Positions 21,701 to 29,499 of a stretch of DNA of 64,000 bases are shown here, piece after piece. Every line of letters starts with the position of its first letter. The stretch's first letter is position 1. The position numbers and the translations under genes were made by a program. Under the pieces are notes generated by a model. The model was not told the DNA's origin. It worked only from the letters and a program-made list of their open reading frames with translations, and did not search any database. This DNA comes from Clavaria fumosa (Eukaryota; Basidiomycota; Agaricomycetes; Agaricales; Clavariaceae): contig OX637798.1 in NCBI GenBank assembly GCA_951802425.1, positions 3,472,001-3,536,000 of the forward strand, read 5' to 3'.

Positions 21701-22532
21701 AGAGGAGGTCCTGGGGGGTGGTGTCAGGGATGTTGAACGAAGCGGAGGCCGCGCGCGCGGACTCGCTCGACAACGTCATGCCAAAGACTTGGGACCCGCG
21801 AAGTCCACAAGCCGTGACGAATGCGGCAGCATTCACAAAAGAAACTTTGGGTGTCTCCTGGAGAGACGGAGTAGACGGAAAGGTCAGAGACTGGGTCAAA
21901 GACGGAGACAGAGGCAGAGATGGAGACGGAGTCTGGGTCTGGTTCGGAATCGCTGCAGACGACATTTGAACCGGAGCACACGGAGCGGAGACAGACAGAG
22001 GGACAGAGGTGGACAGAGGGACAGAGTAGAGAGTGCTGGCCGGTGCACCCTCTGGATCAGATTTCGGAGTTTTCTCCTCTTTCGTAGATGGTCTGGGCTT
22101 TATCTGGCCAGTAATCCAGTCAACCAGCGGGTTGTTTTGGAACAGCCAATTCATTCCCAAGATCACATCACTAGAGGGATCAAGATCGGTAACTACACAC
22201 AAGACGTTGGTCGGATCCATGGCGGAGAGCCGAATGGATAACCAGACCACTTCGGTAACCCATACGGAGGTGGTCCCGTTAATAAAAACGACCTCCCGAG
22301 GGGTCACCGGAGTTTTCGGAAGACGGAAGCGAGAAGCAAATTTGGCGTCAATGAAACAAAGTTCAGCGCCGGAGTCTATCATAGCTTTGAACGGAGACGA
22401 AATAGAAGGAGAGGAGGCAAGAAGGGAAAGAGAACGATGAAAGGAAAGGGTATCGAGTATCGGTTCTGTACGATCGGAGTCGGAGCAGCCGGAGAGTCGT
22501 ACTATGCTCTCTGGGCTGCTCAATCTTTTTTT
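18702..22532 (-). CDS. Pol polyprotein of inner gypsy (PR-RT-RH-IN-chromodomain)
   Basis: The frame runs from the frameshift site to a stop at 18702, about 1273 residues counted from the TTG at 22523. Protease has DSGAELC (50-56) and ILGMNWL (121-127). RT has FGLTNAPATFQ and YLDD (465-468). RNase H has Asp614, Glu656 and Asp683. Integrase has a His/Cys zinc site (HDHPLAGHFG, CKSCTTC) and Asp916, Asp976 and Glu1012. A chromodomain (EVLDSKIDK, YLVRWSGY, ETSWLP) ends it. There is no ATG before residue 48, so Pol is most likely made by -1 frameshifting from Gag. RT motif A reads KLNLRHAY where all relatives have KLDL: the catalytic Asp is Asn403 (codon 21315-21317), explained by a CpG transition. 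The enzyme is probably inactive as RT. Confidence 0.93.
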   Translation of the reverse strand, partial: KKRLSSPESIVRLSGCSDSDRTEPILDTLSFHRSLSLLASSPSISSPFKAMIDSGAELCFIDAKFASRFRLPKTPVTPREVVFINGTTSVWVTEVVWLSIRLSAMDPTNVLCVVTDLDPSSDVILGMNWLFQNNPLVDWITGQIKPRPSTKEEKTPKSDPEGAPASTLYSVPLSTSVPLSVSAPCAPVQMSSAAIPNQTQTPSPSLPLSPSLTQSLTFPSTPSLQETPKVSFVNAAAFVTACGLRGSQVFGMTLSSESARAASASFNIPDTTPQDLLSVPEEYKDFPDVFSKKKADTLAPHRPYDLKINLLDGQSPPPGAVYSLSQSELSELRKFLDEHLCIGFIRPSRSPHGAPVLFVRKKNGTLRLCVDFRGLNKLTKKDRYPLPLTKDLLDVPGKARIYTKLNLRHAYHLVRIAEGDEWKTAFRTRYGSFEWCVMPFGLTNAPATFQHFMNDIFSDLLDTFMVVYLDDILIYSEDLKQHVEHVREVLRRLREHGLFLNPAKCEFHAETVEYLRFVLSPSGLSMDMAKVKTIQDWPTPRKVKDVQSFLGFTNFYRRFVHGYSEIVAPMNRLTHKNIEWQWSDDCQSAFDYLKTAFSTAPILSHFIPGAPLIVETDASDYAVAAILSMVTSDGEVHPIAFHSRTLGVSELNYDTHDKELLAIFEAFTTWRHYLKGSEVPVDVVTDHKNLEYFSTVRLLTRRQARWSEFLSQFNFVIRFRPGRLGMKPDALTRRWDVYPKEGDSDYARVNPQNLWPMFSGEQLISSLRASSLYVPALRASFVIDDHQLREDIRSGLLLDPVIVPILEDLHSNSADPKWSMDDDGLLRERGRIYVPDVNDLRLRVLRARHDHPLAGHFGRTKTTALVFRDYTWPKLRGFVSDFCKSCTTCGRAKAPRHKPYGMLKQLPIPEKPWNSISMDFIKQLPESSGFTAILVVVDRFTKQGIFIPTTDEVNSVELAHLFVFHVFSKHGVPSHVTSDHGSEFVSRFFRSLGKVLDMTLHFTSRYHPEGDGQTEQTNQTLEQYLRCYCNYQQDNWSQLLPLAEFAYNNAPSATTGVSPFFANKGYHPNISVFPEREVTSVRARELAVDLDQLHQELRNQIAEAQSRYQGPADKRRTPAPEFKVGNRVYVKAKFFRTTRPSKKLSDKFLGPFEIIGEAGSHSFVLRLPKAMRAVHPVFHISMLEPVTPNTIPNRTITPPPPVEIDGDLEHKISEVLDSKIDKRCTCKLLYLVRWSGYEGTDEETSWLPATELVHASEAVSDFHQAYPNKPGPLNTL
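22483..22532 (-). promoter_or_regulatory. -1 ribosomal frameshift signal between gag and pol
   Basis: On the minus strand the heptamer A AAA AAA (22532-22526) lies in the Gag frame as CCA AAA AAA. After a 4-nt spacer comes a stem-loop: GAGCAGCC (22521-22514) pairs perfectly with GGCTGCTC (22490-22483), and inside it GAGAG pairs with CTCTC. The Gag TGA (22522-22520) sits at the start of the stem. The Pol frame is open only from a TGA just 13 nt upstream of the heptamer, so the overlap brackets this site. All parts of a classical signal are visible. Confidence 0.75.
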
Positions 22533-23695
22533 GGCACGGAGTCACCTCCCTCGGAGGTGATTCGTGCAGCGCTGGCACTGGCCCGCGAGGTCCGCTTACG
22601 ACACTCGTTGGCTTTGTGGCCCGCTATTCCACAGAAGAGGCACAGATTATTATCGAAACGCCGTTGGCGTTCCTCTGGAGTCAGTTTTCCATCCTGACCC
22701 AGATGGGCCTTCTTTGTGTCGCTGGAGCTACCGGAGTTAGCGGAGCCCTCAGCGACCTTTGGAATGGAGTTCCCAGAAGTCGAACCGGAGTTCACCGGAC
22801 GCTTATCCGAGGGTTTCTCGGACTTGGTATTAGCGCCGGAAGTGCTCGGGGACTTGGGAATATCCGAAGTCTCCTTTTTTATGGTGTTGTTAGGCGTCGG
22901 AGCTTTAACGGAGTCCCGAGAGATCTCCTGCTGACGAGCCCAATAACGGCCATCGATCGCACTGGCTTGCTCGCGGAGTCTGCGGAGCGTGTCCGCGCGG
23001 TTAACGCGGGCCAGTTCGTCTTTGATGCGGCTAGCAAGTCCTTTGTAGAACTGCCACTGCAACGCGTACTCGTCCCAATGGACAATGGACGCAAATCTGT
23101 TGAACGAAATGGTATATTTCATCAACTTCTGGTCCTCGCGCATCCGGAGGCGTTCGAGTTCGAACTCCGCCTCGCGGATCGCGTCGTAAGGACCAAAGTT
23201 CTCTGTAAGTTGAGCAACGAACATCTTATAGTTCGAAAGAACCGGATGGTCTTCACCATCCAGGATCATTGGTTCGAACCATTCCAAGGCGAAGCCTCGG
23301 AGAAAGGAAAGGACATAGCGTACCTTATGAGAATCGGATTTGAACGCTCTTGGGCGATCAAGGAAGTTTAACTGGCATTGGACCAAGAAGCTTTTCAACT
23401 TCTTAGCATCCGAGCCATCGAATGTGTCGGGGTCACGTGGTTTTACCGTATCCGGGCGCTTGTTGGCGTTGATAATTTGCTGAAGAAGGCGTGCCGGAGT
23501 TGGTTCGCGCTCTGCTCGAGGTGTCAGAGGTTCATTTAGCTCGTCGTCGTCGTCAGTGACCGTGGGATCCGACTCTTCGTCGTGGTCCGGAGGTCCGGAC
23601 ACACTCGGAGTCGGAGTATTGTCGGCCGGTTCTGGAATGTCGACGTCGTCGGCAACAGGAGGTGGAGGTCGAGCACCGGAACGTGTAGTAGGCAT
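22520..23695 (-). CDS. Gag of inner gypsy with CCHC zinc knuckle
   Basis: The ATG at 23695-23693 opens 391 codons ending with TGA at 22522-22520. The N-terminus is Pro/Asp/Glu-rich. The middle is a typical retrotransposon gag capsid region (NANKRPDTVKPRDPDTFDG, FLVQCQLNF, WFEPMI). The C-terminal CLFCGIAGHKANEC (residues 352-365) is a CX2CX4HX4C RNA-binding knuckle. It packages the element RNA. The frame is intact. Pol follows in the -1 frame through the slippery site just before the stop. Confidence 0.95.
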   Translation of the reverse strand: MPTTRSGARPPPPVADDVDIPEPADNTPTPSVSGPPDHDEESDPTVTDDDDELNEPLTPRAEREPTPARLLQQIINANKRPDTVKPRDPDTFDGSDAKKLKSFLVQCQLNFLDRPRAFKSDSHKVRYVLSFLRGFALEWFEPMILDGEDHPVLSNYKMFVAQLTENFGPYDAIREAEFELERLRMREDQKLMKYTISFNRFASIVHWDEYALQWQFYKGLASRIKDELARVNRADTLRRLREQASAIDGRYWARQQEISRDSVKAPTPNNTIKKETSDIPKSPSTSGANTKSEKPSDKRPVNSGSTSGNSIPKVAEGSANSGSSSDTKKAHLGQDGKLTPEERQRRFDNNLCLFCGIAGHKANECRKRTSRASASAARITSEGGDSVPKKD

Positions 23696-23722
23696 TGTTA
23701 AGTTTGTATATACGAGGTTTGA

Positions 23723-23733
23723 AGTTTGAATAT
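23723..23733 (-). promoter_or_regulatory. putative self-priming PBS of inner gypsy
   Basis: Two bases inside the 5' LTR, the sense strand reads ATATTCAAACT. It is complementary at 10 of 11 positions to AGTTCGAATAT inside the same LTR (plus 24080-24090), and that segment lies 32 bp downstream of TATAAG (plus 24117-24122), where transcription should begin. No TGG-type tRNA primer site is visible. Confidence 0.5.
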
Positions 23734-23735
23734 AC

Positions 23736-24460
23736 TGTCAAGGTCCTAACAAGGTTAGCGGCGAAGGGGTTAGCGGAGCGAAGCGGAGATATTCTATCGG
23801 AGTCTGGTCGGAGTCCGATATCGGAGAAACGGAGAAGTAAACACAAGGAAGAGAGACTTATGGGACTGCGGCCTCAATGTATGTGTTGTGCCACCGCGTA
23901 TATACGTGTCCCTATTTATCAAACAAGAACAATACCTAAAGGAGGATTAGAACACAAGTCAAAACTCCGAAGTTGATCGGAGTCCGTCAGAGTTGGTCGG
24001 AGTTGATCGGATGACGTGGAGAACGTCGAGGACGATGAGGACGAAAGCTCAGAGATGTTTTTAGGATCAAGAGACGTTAATATTCGAACTGAGGAGCAGG
24101 GAGATACAGGTGGAAACTTATACTGCAAGGACAGAGTATAGGAGTAATGTGAAACAATGTACTTATCAAATTACTAGGAGAGTTTCACCACTTGTGCCTG
24201 TGCAATTTTCTTGGAACAAAGAAACAACAACAAAAGCGACTCCCATGGGTCAAGGGTATCCTCTCAGTAGTGAACAGAATGAGGGGATGGAGGGAGAAGG
24301 TTCTAGAACGAAGTTCGAATGGTCCGGAGGTCGGCGGAGTAAAGTCCGATGAAGATGCGGAGCGGGGCGTACAGAGTTACGGCGGAGCAGATCGGAGTTG
24401 GTACGGAGTTCGGAGTCCGGGGCGGGGATAGTGCTTATGCAAGCGGATGGGGTCGTAACA
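23736..24460 (-). repeat. 5' LTR of inner gypsy
   Basis: It is the partner of 16766-17490. On the sense strand a TATAAG box (24122-24117) lies 32 bp before the predicted start CAGTTCGAATATT near 24090. Confidence 0.95.
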
Positions 24461-24532
24461 GTGGGAGGATCCAGGTAGTAAACAAATAGTGTAGTGCAGG
24501 CTGCAACCGTAGCGTAGCACAGGTTAGCTGCT

Positions 24533-24742
24533 AGTAGTATATATAGCAGGAACTCTGGGAGTTGCCAGTGTTCCCATGCTCAGACCCATGAGTCACGTGA
24601 TGCGCCCAGGCCTGGGTCATGTGACTTTCACATTACATAATCTGCCACCCATCTGGGTCATGTGACTTTTGCGCAATCTTCCCGCATCTCTTTCGCAACC
24701 CTCCCTCTTGCTTCTCAGGTGCTTATGTAAGCAGTCCTGACA
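24533..24742 (-). repeat. 5' LTR of outer gypsy, second fragment
   Basis: The segment from GTAGTATATATAGC to CCTGACA matches 8992-9201. It is followed by CATAG (24743-24747), the partner of 8893-8897. CpG-type differences separate the two copies. Confidence 0.85.
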
Positions 24743-24747
24743 CATAG

Positions 24748-24850
24748 TATTGGAGGCTGGCCTGAAGTTTGGTAGTAAAAGGTGCTTATCCATCCTCCCA
24801 TCAATCTTGCAGGCATACCCACCTCCTCCAACATCATACATCCCCATACC
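24748..24850 (-). pseudogene. Tc1 transposase relic, middle part
   Basis: The minus strand encodes GYACKIDGRMDKHLLLPNF, the segment that in Tc1 transposases precedes the QxDxDPKH motif found at 8.84 kb. It is bounded by the outer gypsy TSD on one side and by the solo LTR on the other. Confidence 0.85.
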
Positions 24851-25152
24851 TATCAGACTCAGACTCACGCTCACACAACTTAATGTAAGGTCAATGATGA
24901 TGATACTAACATAAGGGGAAAAGAGTACAAGAAAGGAAAAGTCAGTATATATAGCAGACATTTCTGGCATTGCTGGCATTCCCATGCTTGGACCCTGTGT
25001 GTCATGTGATGTGCCAGAGGCCTGGGTCACATGATGTGTGATTACCTAAACTGTCAGCCATGCTGGTCACATGACTTACCTGTGATCTTCCTGCAACTCT
25101 TTCACAATCCTTTCCTGGCTTCTCTTGCCTGCTTATGTAAGTAATCCTGACA
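24851..25152 (-). mobile_element. solo LTR of the outer gypsy family
   Basis: This single copy of about 302 bp has TATCAG and CTGACA ends and a TATATA box, and is clearly related to 8898-9201. It is flanked by exact ATACC duplications at 24846-24850 and 25153-25157. It inserted into the Tc1 gene, whose frame continues on both sides. It is older and more diverged than the paired LTRs. Confidence 0.88.
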
Positions 25153-25157
25153 ATACC

Positions 25158-25400
25158 ATTACAGAACCATCTCCAAATGTTCTTGTTCCCTCCACCAACC
25201 TGTCACCCACCCCATTTCTACCCTGCTTCTTCCTCACCCATTTCTTCCCATCAGATCCTAATCTATTGATCTTAGTCTCATCTGATCAGCCTGAGACAAC
25301 CCCCTTCCAGTCCTCCACAGTCCAATCTTTATGTGCTATATCTAACAGTTTGAGCAGAAATAGGCTGGTTAGTAATACTACTAGGGGTCCTGGCAGTCTG
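25158..25400 (-). pseudogene. Tc1 transposase relic, N-ward part of catalytic domain
   Basis: Reading leftwards: DIAHKDWTVEDWKGVV, then a TGA, then SDETKINRLGSDGKKWV (first catalytic Asp in SDE), then DRLVEGTRTFGDGSVMVWG. These are consecutive conserved Tc1 segments. The DNA-binding N-terminus is missing; the similarity stops near 25400. Confidence 0.85.
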
Positions 25401-25424
25401 CACAGTATTTTCTGCCTTGCTTTA

Positions 25425-25560
25425 TCAAACAAAAAAAATCTTGAGAATTGCTTGAGAATTGACTGAGAAATGGGCAAGAACATTTGTGTCACTGATTGGA
25501 AAGTTTGTGGCTGTACTTGTGGCACAGCTTTTGTGTGGGAATTGCCAGGTCCCATATACT
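25425..25560. repeat. dispersed repeat, inverted copy of 4410-4545
   Basis: The reverse complement begins GACCTGGCAATTCCCACACA and matches the left copy. It borders the truncated Tc1 relic. Confidence 0.7.
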
Positions 25561-25758
25561 GTAGTTATTTTGGCAGAGAAGAAATACTGAAGAGCTGAAG
25601 AATTTGGGATGACAGGTATATGTACAGAGGGAGAATGATCCTTCTTCTAATGGCGATAAAAGATTAAGGCGCGGATCGCCGCCTGATACGCAGACGGCAT
25701 TTACGAAACATTAGGGATAGATCCTAGGACCGCAGATTTGTGTCCGTCATGAGTTTAT

Positions 25759-26140
25759 TTATGAGGGAGGGAGAGGACTTTGACAGAGACGCACGATGAC
25801 GAGATCATTGGGAAACGCCGCATTGCTGACGGTGTGCGAGACGGGTAGCATTGGGTCTTCGAAGTGGAGGATGGGTATCTCTTCGTCAGGGATTATTGAG
25901 GCACGCGACTATGATGATAGACGGTTAGCGTGCGGGTTAGTAGAGATGGGAGACGGGGAGGTCCCTCTGGCGTCAGAATCGGACGATTCGCCATTGCTAG
26001 AGTTGCAGTAGATCGCATGCTAGCAAATAGAAAGAAAAGAAGAAACGGGGTGAGAGAGAATTTACCGGTGGAGGGCTGCGGACAACGCCATTTGCGGTCA
26101 AAACCCAAGCAAAAGATGGGTATGGCGGATCAATTTTCAT
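25759..26140 (-). CDS. candidate spliced gene, weak
   Basis: An ATG at 26140 opens MKIDPPYPSFAWVLTANG on the minus strand. A possible intron GTAAAT..GCTAG follows, then an open Ser/Asn-rich segment. A 49-codon open exon (SRASIIPDEEIPILHFED.., 25908-25759) starts after a CTAAC..CATAG acceptor, and AAATAAA follows its stop. I could not find a good donor for the second intron. The region is CpG-rich single-copy-looking DNA. The function is unknown. Confidence 0.25.
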
Positions 26141-28280
26141 GACGGGCGTTCACGAATAGCAGTGGAAGGAAGAAGAGGGCAAGTTATTGCGAAGGAACGA
26201 ATACATGGCGGTTTTTTATATGTGAGAAATACGAGATCTTGGCCACATAACGACCCTGCCGGTTTGAGCTGTCCAATCCCTGAAATGGGGGCGGAACTTT
26301 GAATGCGGACGCTTCCGGAACGGAAACAGGGCTCGGGGTTTTCAACTTTTGAGTTGCACTCGTTTCCGTCTAGGGTATGGACGGGCCAGGGCGCAAACTA
26401 GGAGGGGAGCTTGAGTTGGCGGCAACATGGACGGATGAAAGTCGAGGAGGTAGGGGATCGGATAGCAGCGGCGTGTAGCAGAAGGCTGCATCTCCCCGGA
26501 TCTATGGCCGCTGGTTTTGTGGAGAGGGCACGCTGTTCCAGGGCCACGGAAACCTCTGCAACGACAGGCAGTGATTTTGGGGGACCAACAGTCAGGGGAT
26601 GGGGATTGGCCGTTGTGTCGAATCTCGAATCCCCGCTTCCCACTCGCTATATTTCCCGTGTGTCTTACCTAACACCGACATCTCACGTGCTGGAAAAGAC
26701 CTTTGAAATCCACGCTCTTGACTTTTCTAGATAGAAGGCTATTTTGCTTCCGTGTTCAGCTGCTCGCTGCTGGCCGGGGTCGGCGTGGTAGTGGGGCACA
26801 GTAGCTGCTTCGTCTAGGTGGCTTCCCGAACGACTGAAGGGCACAGTAACCATTGGGACGACGGCGTGTAGCTCCTTGTGACAGTTCCCAAGTGCGTTGA
26901 GGCGAAGTAGGCAAGCAAAGCCTCGCCTCATTCTCGATGCCTCCTAGCAGCTTGTTCTTCCCGGACATGGATGGCTCCCGCACCTCCACAATGTGAGAAT
27001 GGAAAGGATGTTGAACAGGCGACGGAACTGACGACTGGATCTGACTTCTCTTCGTGGCCGTTCGTGGAAGGCGAATGGCGCTCTGCTCTGACGTTTCCCT
27101 TTCAACGGGTCTTACGGGGCTCTCGTCGGCTCGCAAGACCACTCCTCTACCTCAGGACACCGAGAATCCTCTCATCGTCGTCGCCGCCCGGGTCACTTAA
27201 ACAGAAAATGCTGTGACGATCAGGTCACGTGAATCCGACTCATTGGTCGTCTCATCATGGGTCGTGAGTCGATCTCACCTTCAACGTAACCTTCATTGAT
27301 GTTTCAACCGTCCAGAGGCCTTGAAGCCAGGGCAAAACGCCATATTAAAAAGTTTGAAGCAAGAATAGCACAAGTATCAAAGTTAGCCAACATCTCAAGA
27401 CGGGTAGAGACGCAAGGCACAAAAGCAAGGTACAACGCAGAAATGCCCATCTGATTGAATGCAGGGAACAAGAAATGTGTGAAGACGTATCTCAAGGACA
27501 AGATCCTCAAGCGCAATCTTCTTGGGGGTGAGCACCGAGTCTGACCTGAAGCCATGGGAGTGCCATCGAACAGCAGAAACAAGACAGTCAAGAAGCCAAG
27601 TTCAAAGAGCTAGGAAGACGCGCAAGAATCAAAGATTTCTTGGACAGCGCTGTTTCGCGGATTCCAACTGGACTGCTGGCCAAGAGAAAATCACTCATTC
27701 TCAATGATCCTGGGGCAAGATGAGCTCCTCTACGGCTTGTCCGACGTGGGTGCTTCACAAGATTTGAAATTCCAAGACCGCCTATACTGCTGAAATTCGA
27801 CCACTGAATCTCCTAAGGCATGCGGTGAGCAACCATGAGAAGGGAGTAAGTCATATCATTCATCAACGATTGAGCAAGCCACAAGATGCAATATTAAGAC
27901 GGCTGAAAGCTCAAGACGGATGGGAGAAACCAGGCAGCGAACGGAGAACACAGAGACTCGACTAGGCGATGTCTGTGCGCATGGTGGCCAAGCAAGGTTC
28001 AAGGTGGCTGACTTCGGTCGTGGCAAAATCGTAAGCCCCGCTCAGTCCGCGGCTGCCTAGCCCTTTGCACGGCCAGCTAGCCGTCGTCCGCCCCTCTTTT
28101 TCAATTAAATTTCGATGCTGGAAGTTGATTTTCAGTCCTCTTCCTTCACCAATGCCATCAACGTTGTTTAACGGTTTTTTATCACGTCACTAAACACTCT
28201 CCAGACCCACCGTCGTTCTAGCAAATCCTCACCGTCAATCTGGCAGATTCACTCTTCCGTAAACAACATATCGAGAGGAG
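26141..28280. other. no convincing gene; CpG-rich unique DNA
   Basis: Several overlapping frames of 60-130 codons exist on both strands, but most open with GTG or TTG, and none shows a domain or a matching exon chain. CpG is frequent, so this DNA has not undergone the decay seen in the transposons. 28100-28270 is pyrimidine-rich, like a fungal promoter. Confidence 0.4.
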
Positions 28281-28884
28281 ATGTCGAGCGACATTTTGCA
28301 GTCTTTATTGCCTTGCCCCACCACCAGCCGCCAACCTTCGAATTTCGACCCCTCGCCTTCCATTCTGCTGTCTTTGGCTTCCTCACAGGCTCGATCCAGA
28401 ATCCGGAACGATAGGGTAGAGTTACTCCGCTCTGGGGTTACTGAAGTGACCGTCGGAGCGCTGTTTATCGGCATCTCAATCTTGACGAGCTTTTACCCGT
28501 AAAATTGCCGTTCGTGTACTGGTTTTACACATCTCTTGTCGCGCTGAACTTTGCAGCAGCTTCGAAACACTTGCTTATCACTTCCTACGCCTCAATATCC
28601 TCGCTCATATCAACAAAAACGGTATACAAGTGCTGATTCAAACAAAAAAAAATCAACAAAATGTCGATATCTCGGTTTCAGCAGCATTCGCAATCACAAA
28701 ATTAGAATATTCTTTTCCCTTCCTCGCTCCATTCGCATTTATTCATACTTTGCAGAAGGGTCGATGCTTCAACTGTGTACAACACGCCTTCGCGGCAATC
28801 GCAAACACCAGCTTGTCCACTGGGATGCAAACGACCGAATTGAACGAGAAAAATCGACAATGTTCAAACCAAATCGCCGTTTGA
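28281..28884 (+). CDS. candidate small membrane protein, three exons
   Basis: The ATG at 28281 has a good context (GAGGAGATGTCG) and follows a pyrimidine-rich promoter-like stretch. Exon 1 encodes 72 residues ending in a hydrophobic segment (VTVGALFIGISILTSF). A 58-nt intron (28499-28556, GTAAAA..TTGCAG) and a 60-nt intron (28622-28681, GTATAC..TTTCAG) keep the frame open to a TGA at 28884. Part of exon 3 is hydrophobic. No family recognised. Exon 1 alone with its stop right after the first donor is the alternative. Confidence 0.35.
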
Positions 28885-29499
28885 AGAGTTCTTGTTCAGT
28901 CGTCCACCAAAAAATTTCCGGAGTGGATCTCTTTTGTACGTCGCCAGGACCGTTTTGAAAGATAGCAGTCAGCACTCAAACGTCCGTCGTATCGACACAG
29001 AAAATAGTCCCTCATCCACTGATCGTCACGGATGCCACGACCAGATTCAGAAGGCACGCTGACAAAAGGCTGTCAGATGCATCAGAGACTGTGTGCCTCT
29101 GGTAATCTCTGCCTGCATTTCCCCCGCACAAGTCGGGGCACCATAATGTGCGTTGAAATTTCACGTTCTATCTTTCAGCCGTGAGCCCGTTAGGTACAGG
29201 TCTATATGACCCTGAGCGGGAGCGATCTTCGATGTGAAAGAATCTGTAGCCTTATTCTTTATGGCAGGCTGCAATTTGATTTGTCACATTTCGTAGATCT
29301 TATTCCGAGTCTCACATTATTCATGCTCTAACAAGGTCTGGTGCCGTCGACCAAGCTTTCTCAGAGGTGCGCATTATATATACAAGAAATAATGGCTGCA
29401 ACGTAAGCAACACACGCTACGAAGTCTGATAGATCCCAAACAGCAGGAGCCGATAGCAATAGAAGAAACACGATCGTCCAAAGGACGAGTCATCTACCA
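28885..29499. other. no gene seen
   Basis: CpG-containing unique DNA with only short frames. It lies downstream (3') of the cap-methyltransferase relic. Confidence 0.45.

Larger units (their letters stand above)
16766..24460 (-). mobile_element. inner Ty3/gypsy chromovirus, full length, 7.7 kb, minus strand
   Basis: Two 725-bp LTRs (16766-17490 and 23736-24460) bound the element. The 5-bp target duplication GTGGG is exact at 16761-16765 and 24461-24465. On the minus strand the order is 5' LTR, PBS region, Gag, -1 frameshift signal, Pol (protease, RT, RNase H, integrase, chromodomain), an antisense ORF, polypurine tract, 3' LTR. Composition is CpG-rich and full of CGGAG words, unlike the older elements around it. 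LTRs differ at about 18 sites. Gag and Pol frames are open, but the RT has lost a catalytic Asp. Confidence 0.95.
8898..24742 (-). mobile_element. outer Ty3/gypsy retrotransposon, minus strand, heavily decayed and interrupted
   Basis: The 3' LTR is 8898-9201, and the 5' LTR is split into 16553-16646 and about 24533-24742 by later insertions. Exact 5-bp target duplications CATAG lie at 8893-8897 and 24743-24747, and the interrupted Tc1 frame continues across the pair, so the element borders are secure. The order on the minus strand is 5' LTR, Gag zinc knuckle, RT, RNase H, integrase, chromodomain, 3' LTR. The interior holds at least one more insertion (about 10720-13029), and the 5' LTR holds a complete second gypsy element. 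All coding parts have stop codons or frameshifts. Confidence 0.85.

Noticed and set aside
23268..23282. GGTTCGAACC, like a tRNA B box
   Set aside because: It lies inside the intact Gag frame, with no A box or cloverleaf around it.
26398..27142. Two minus ORFs of 81 and 128 codons as exons of a gene
   Set aside because: Both begin with GTG, not ATG, and have no domain and no convincing splice pair.
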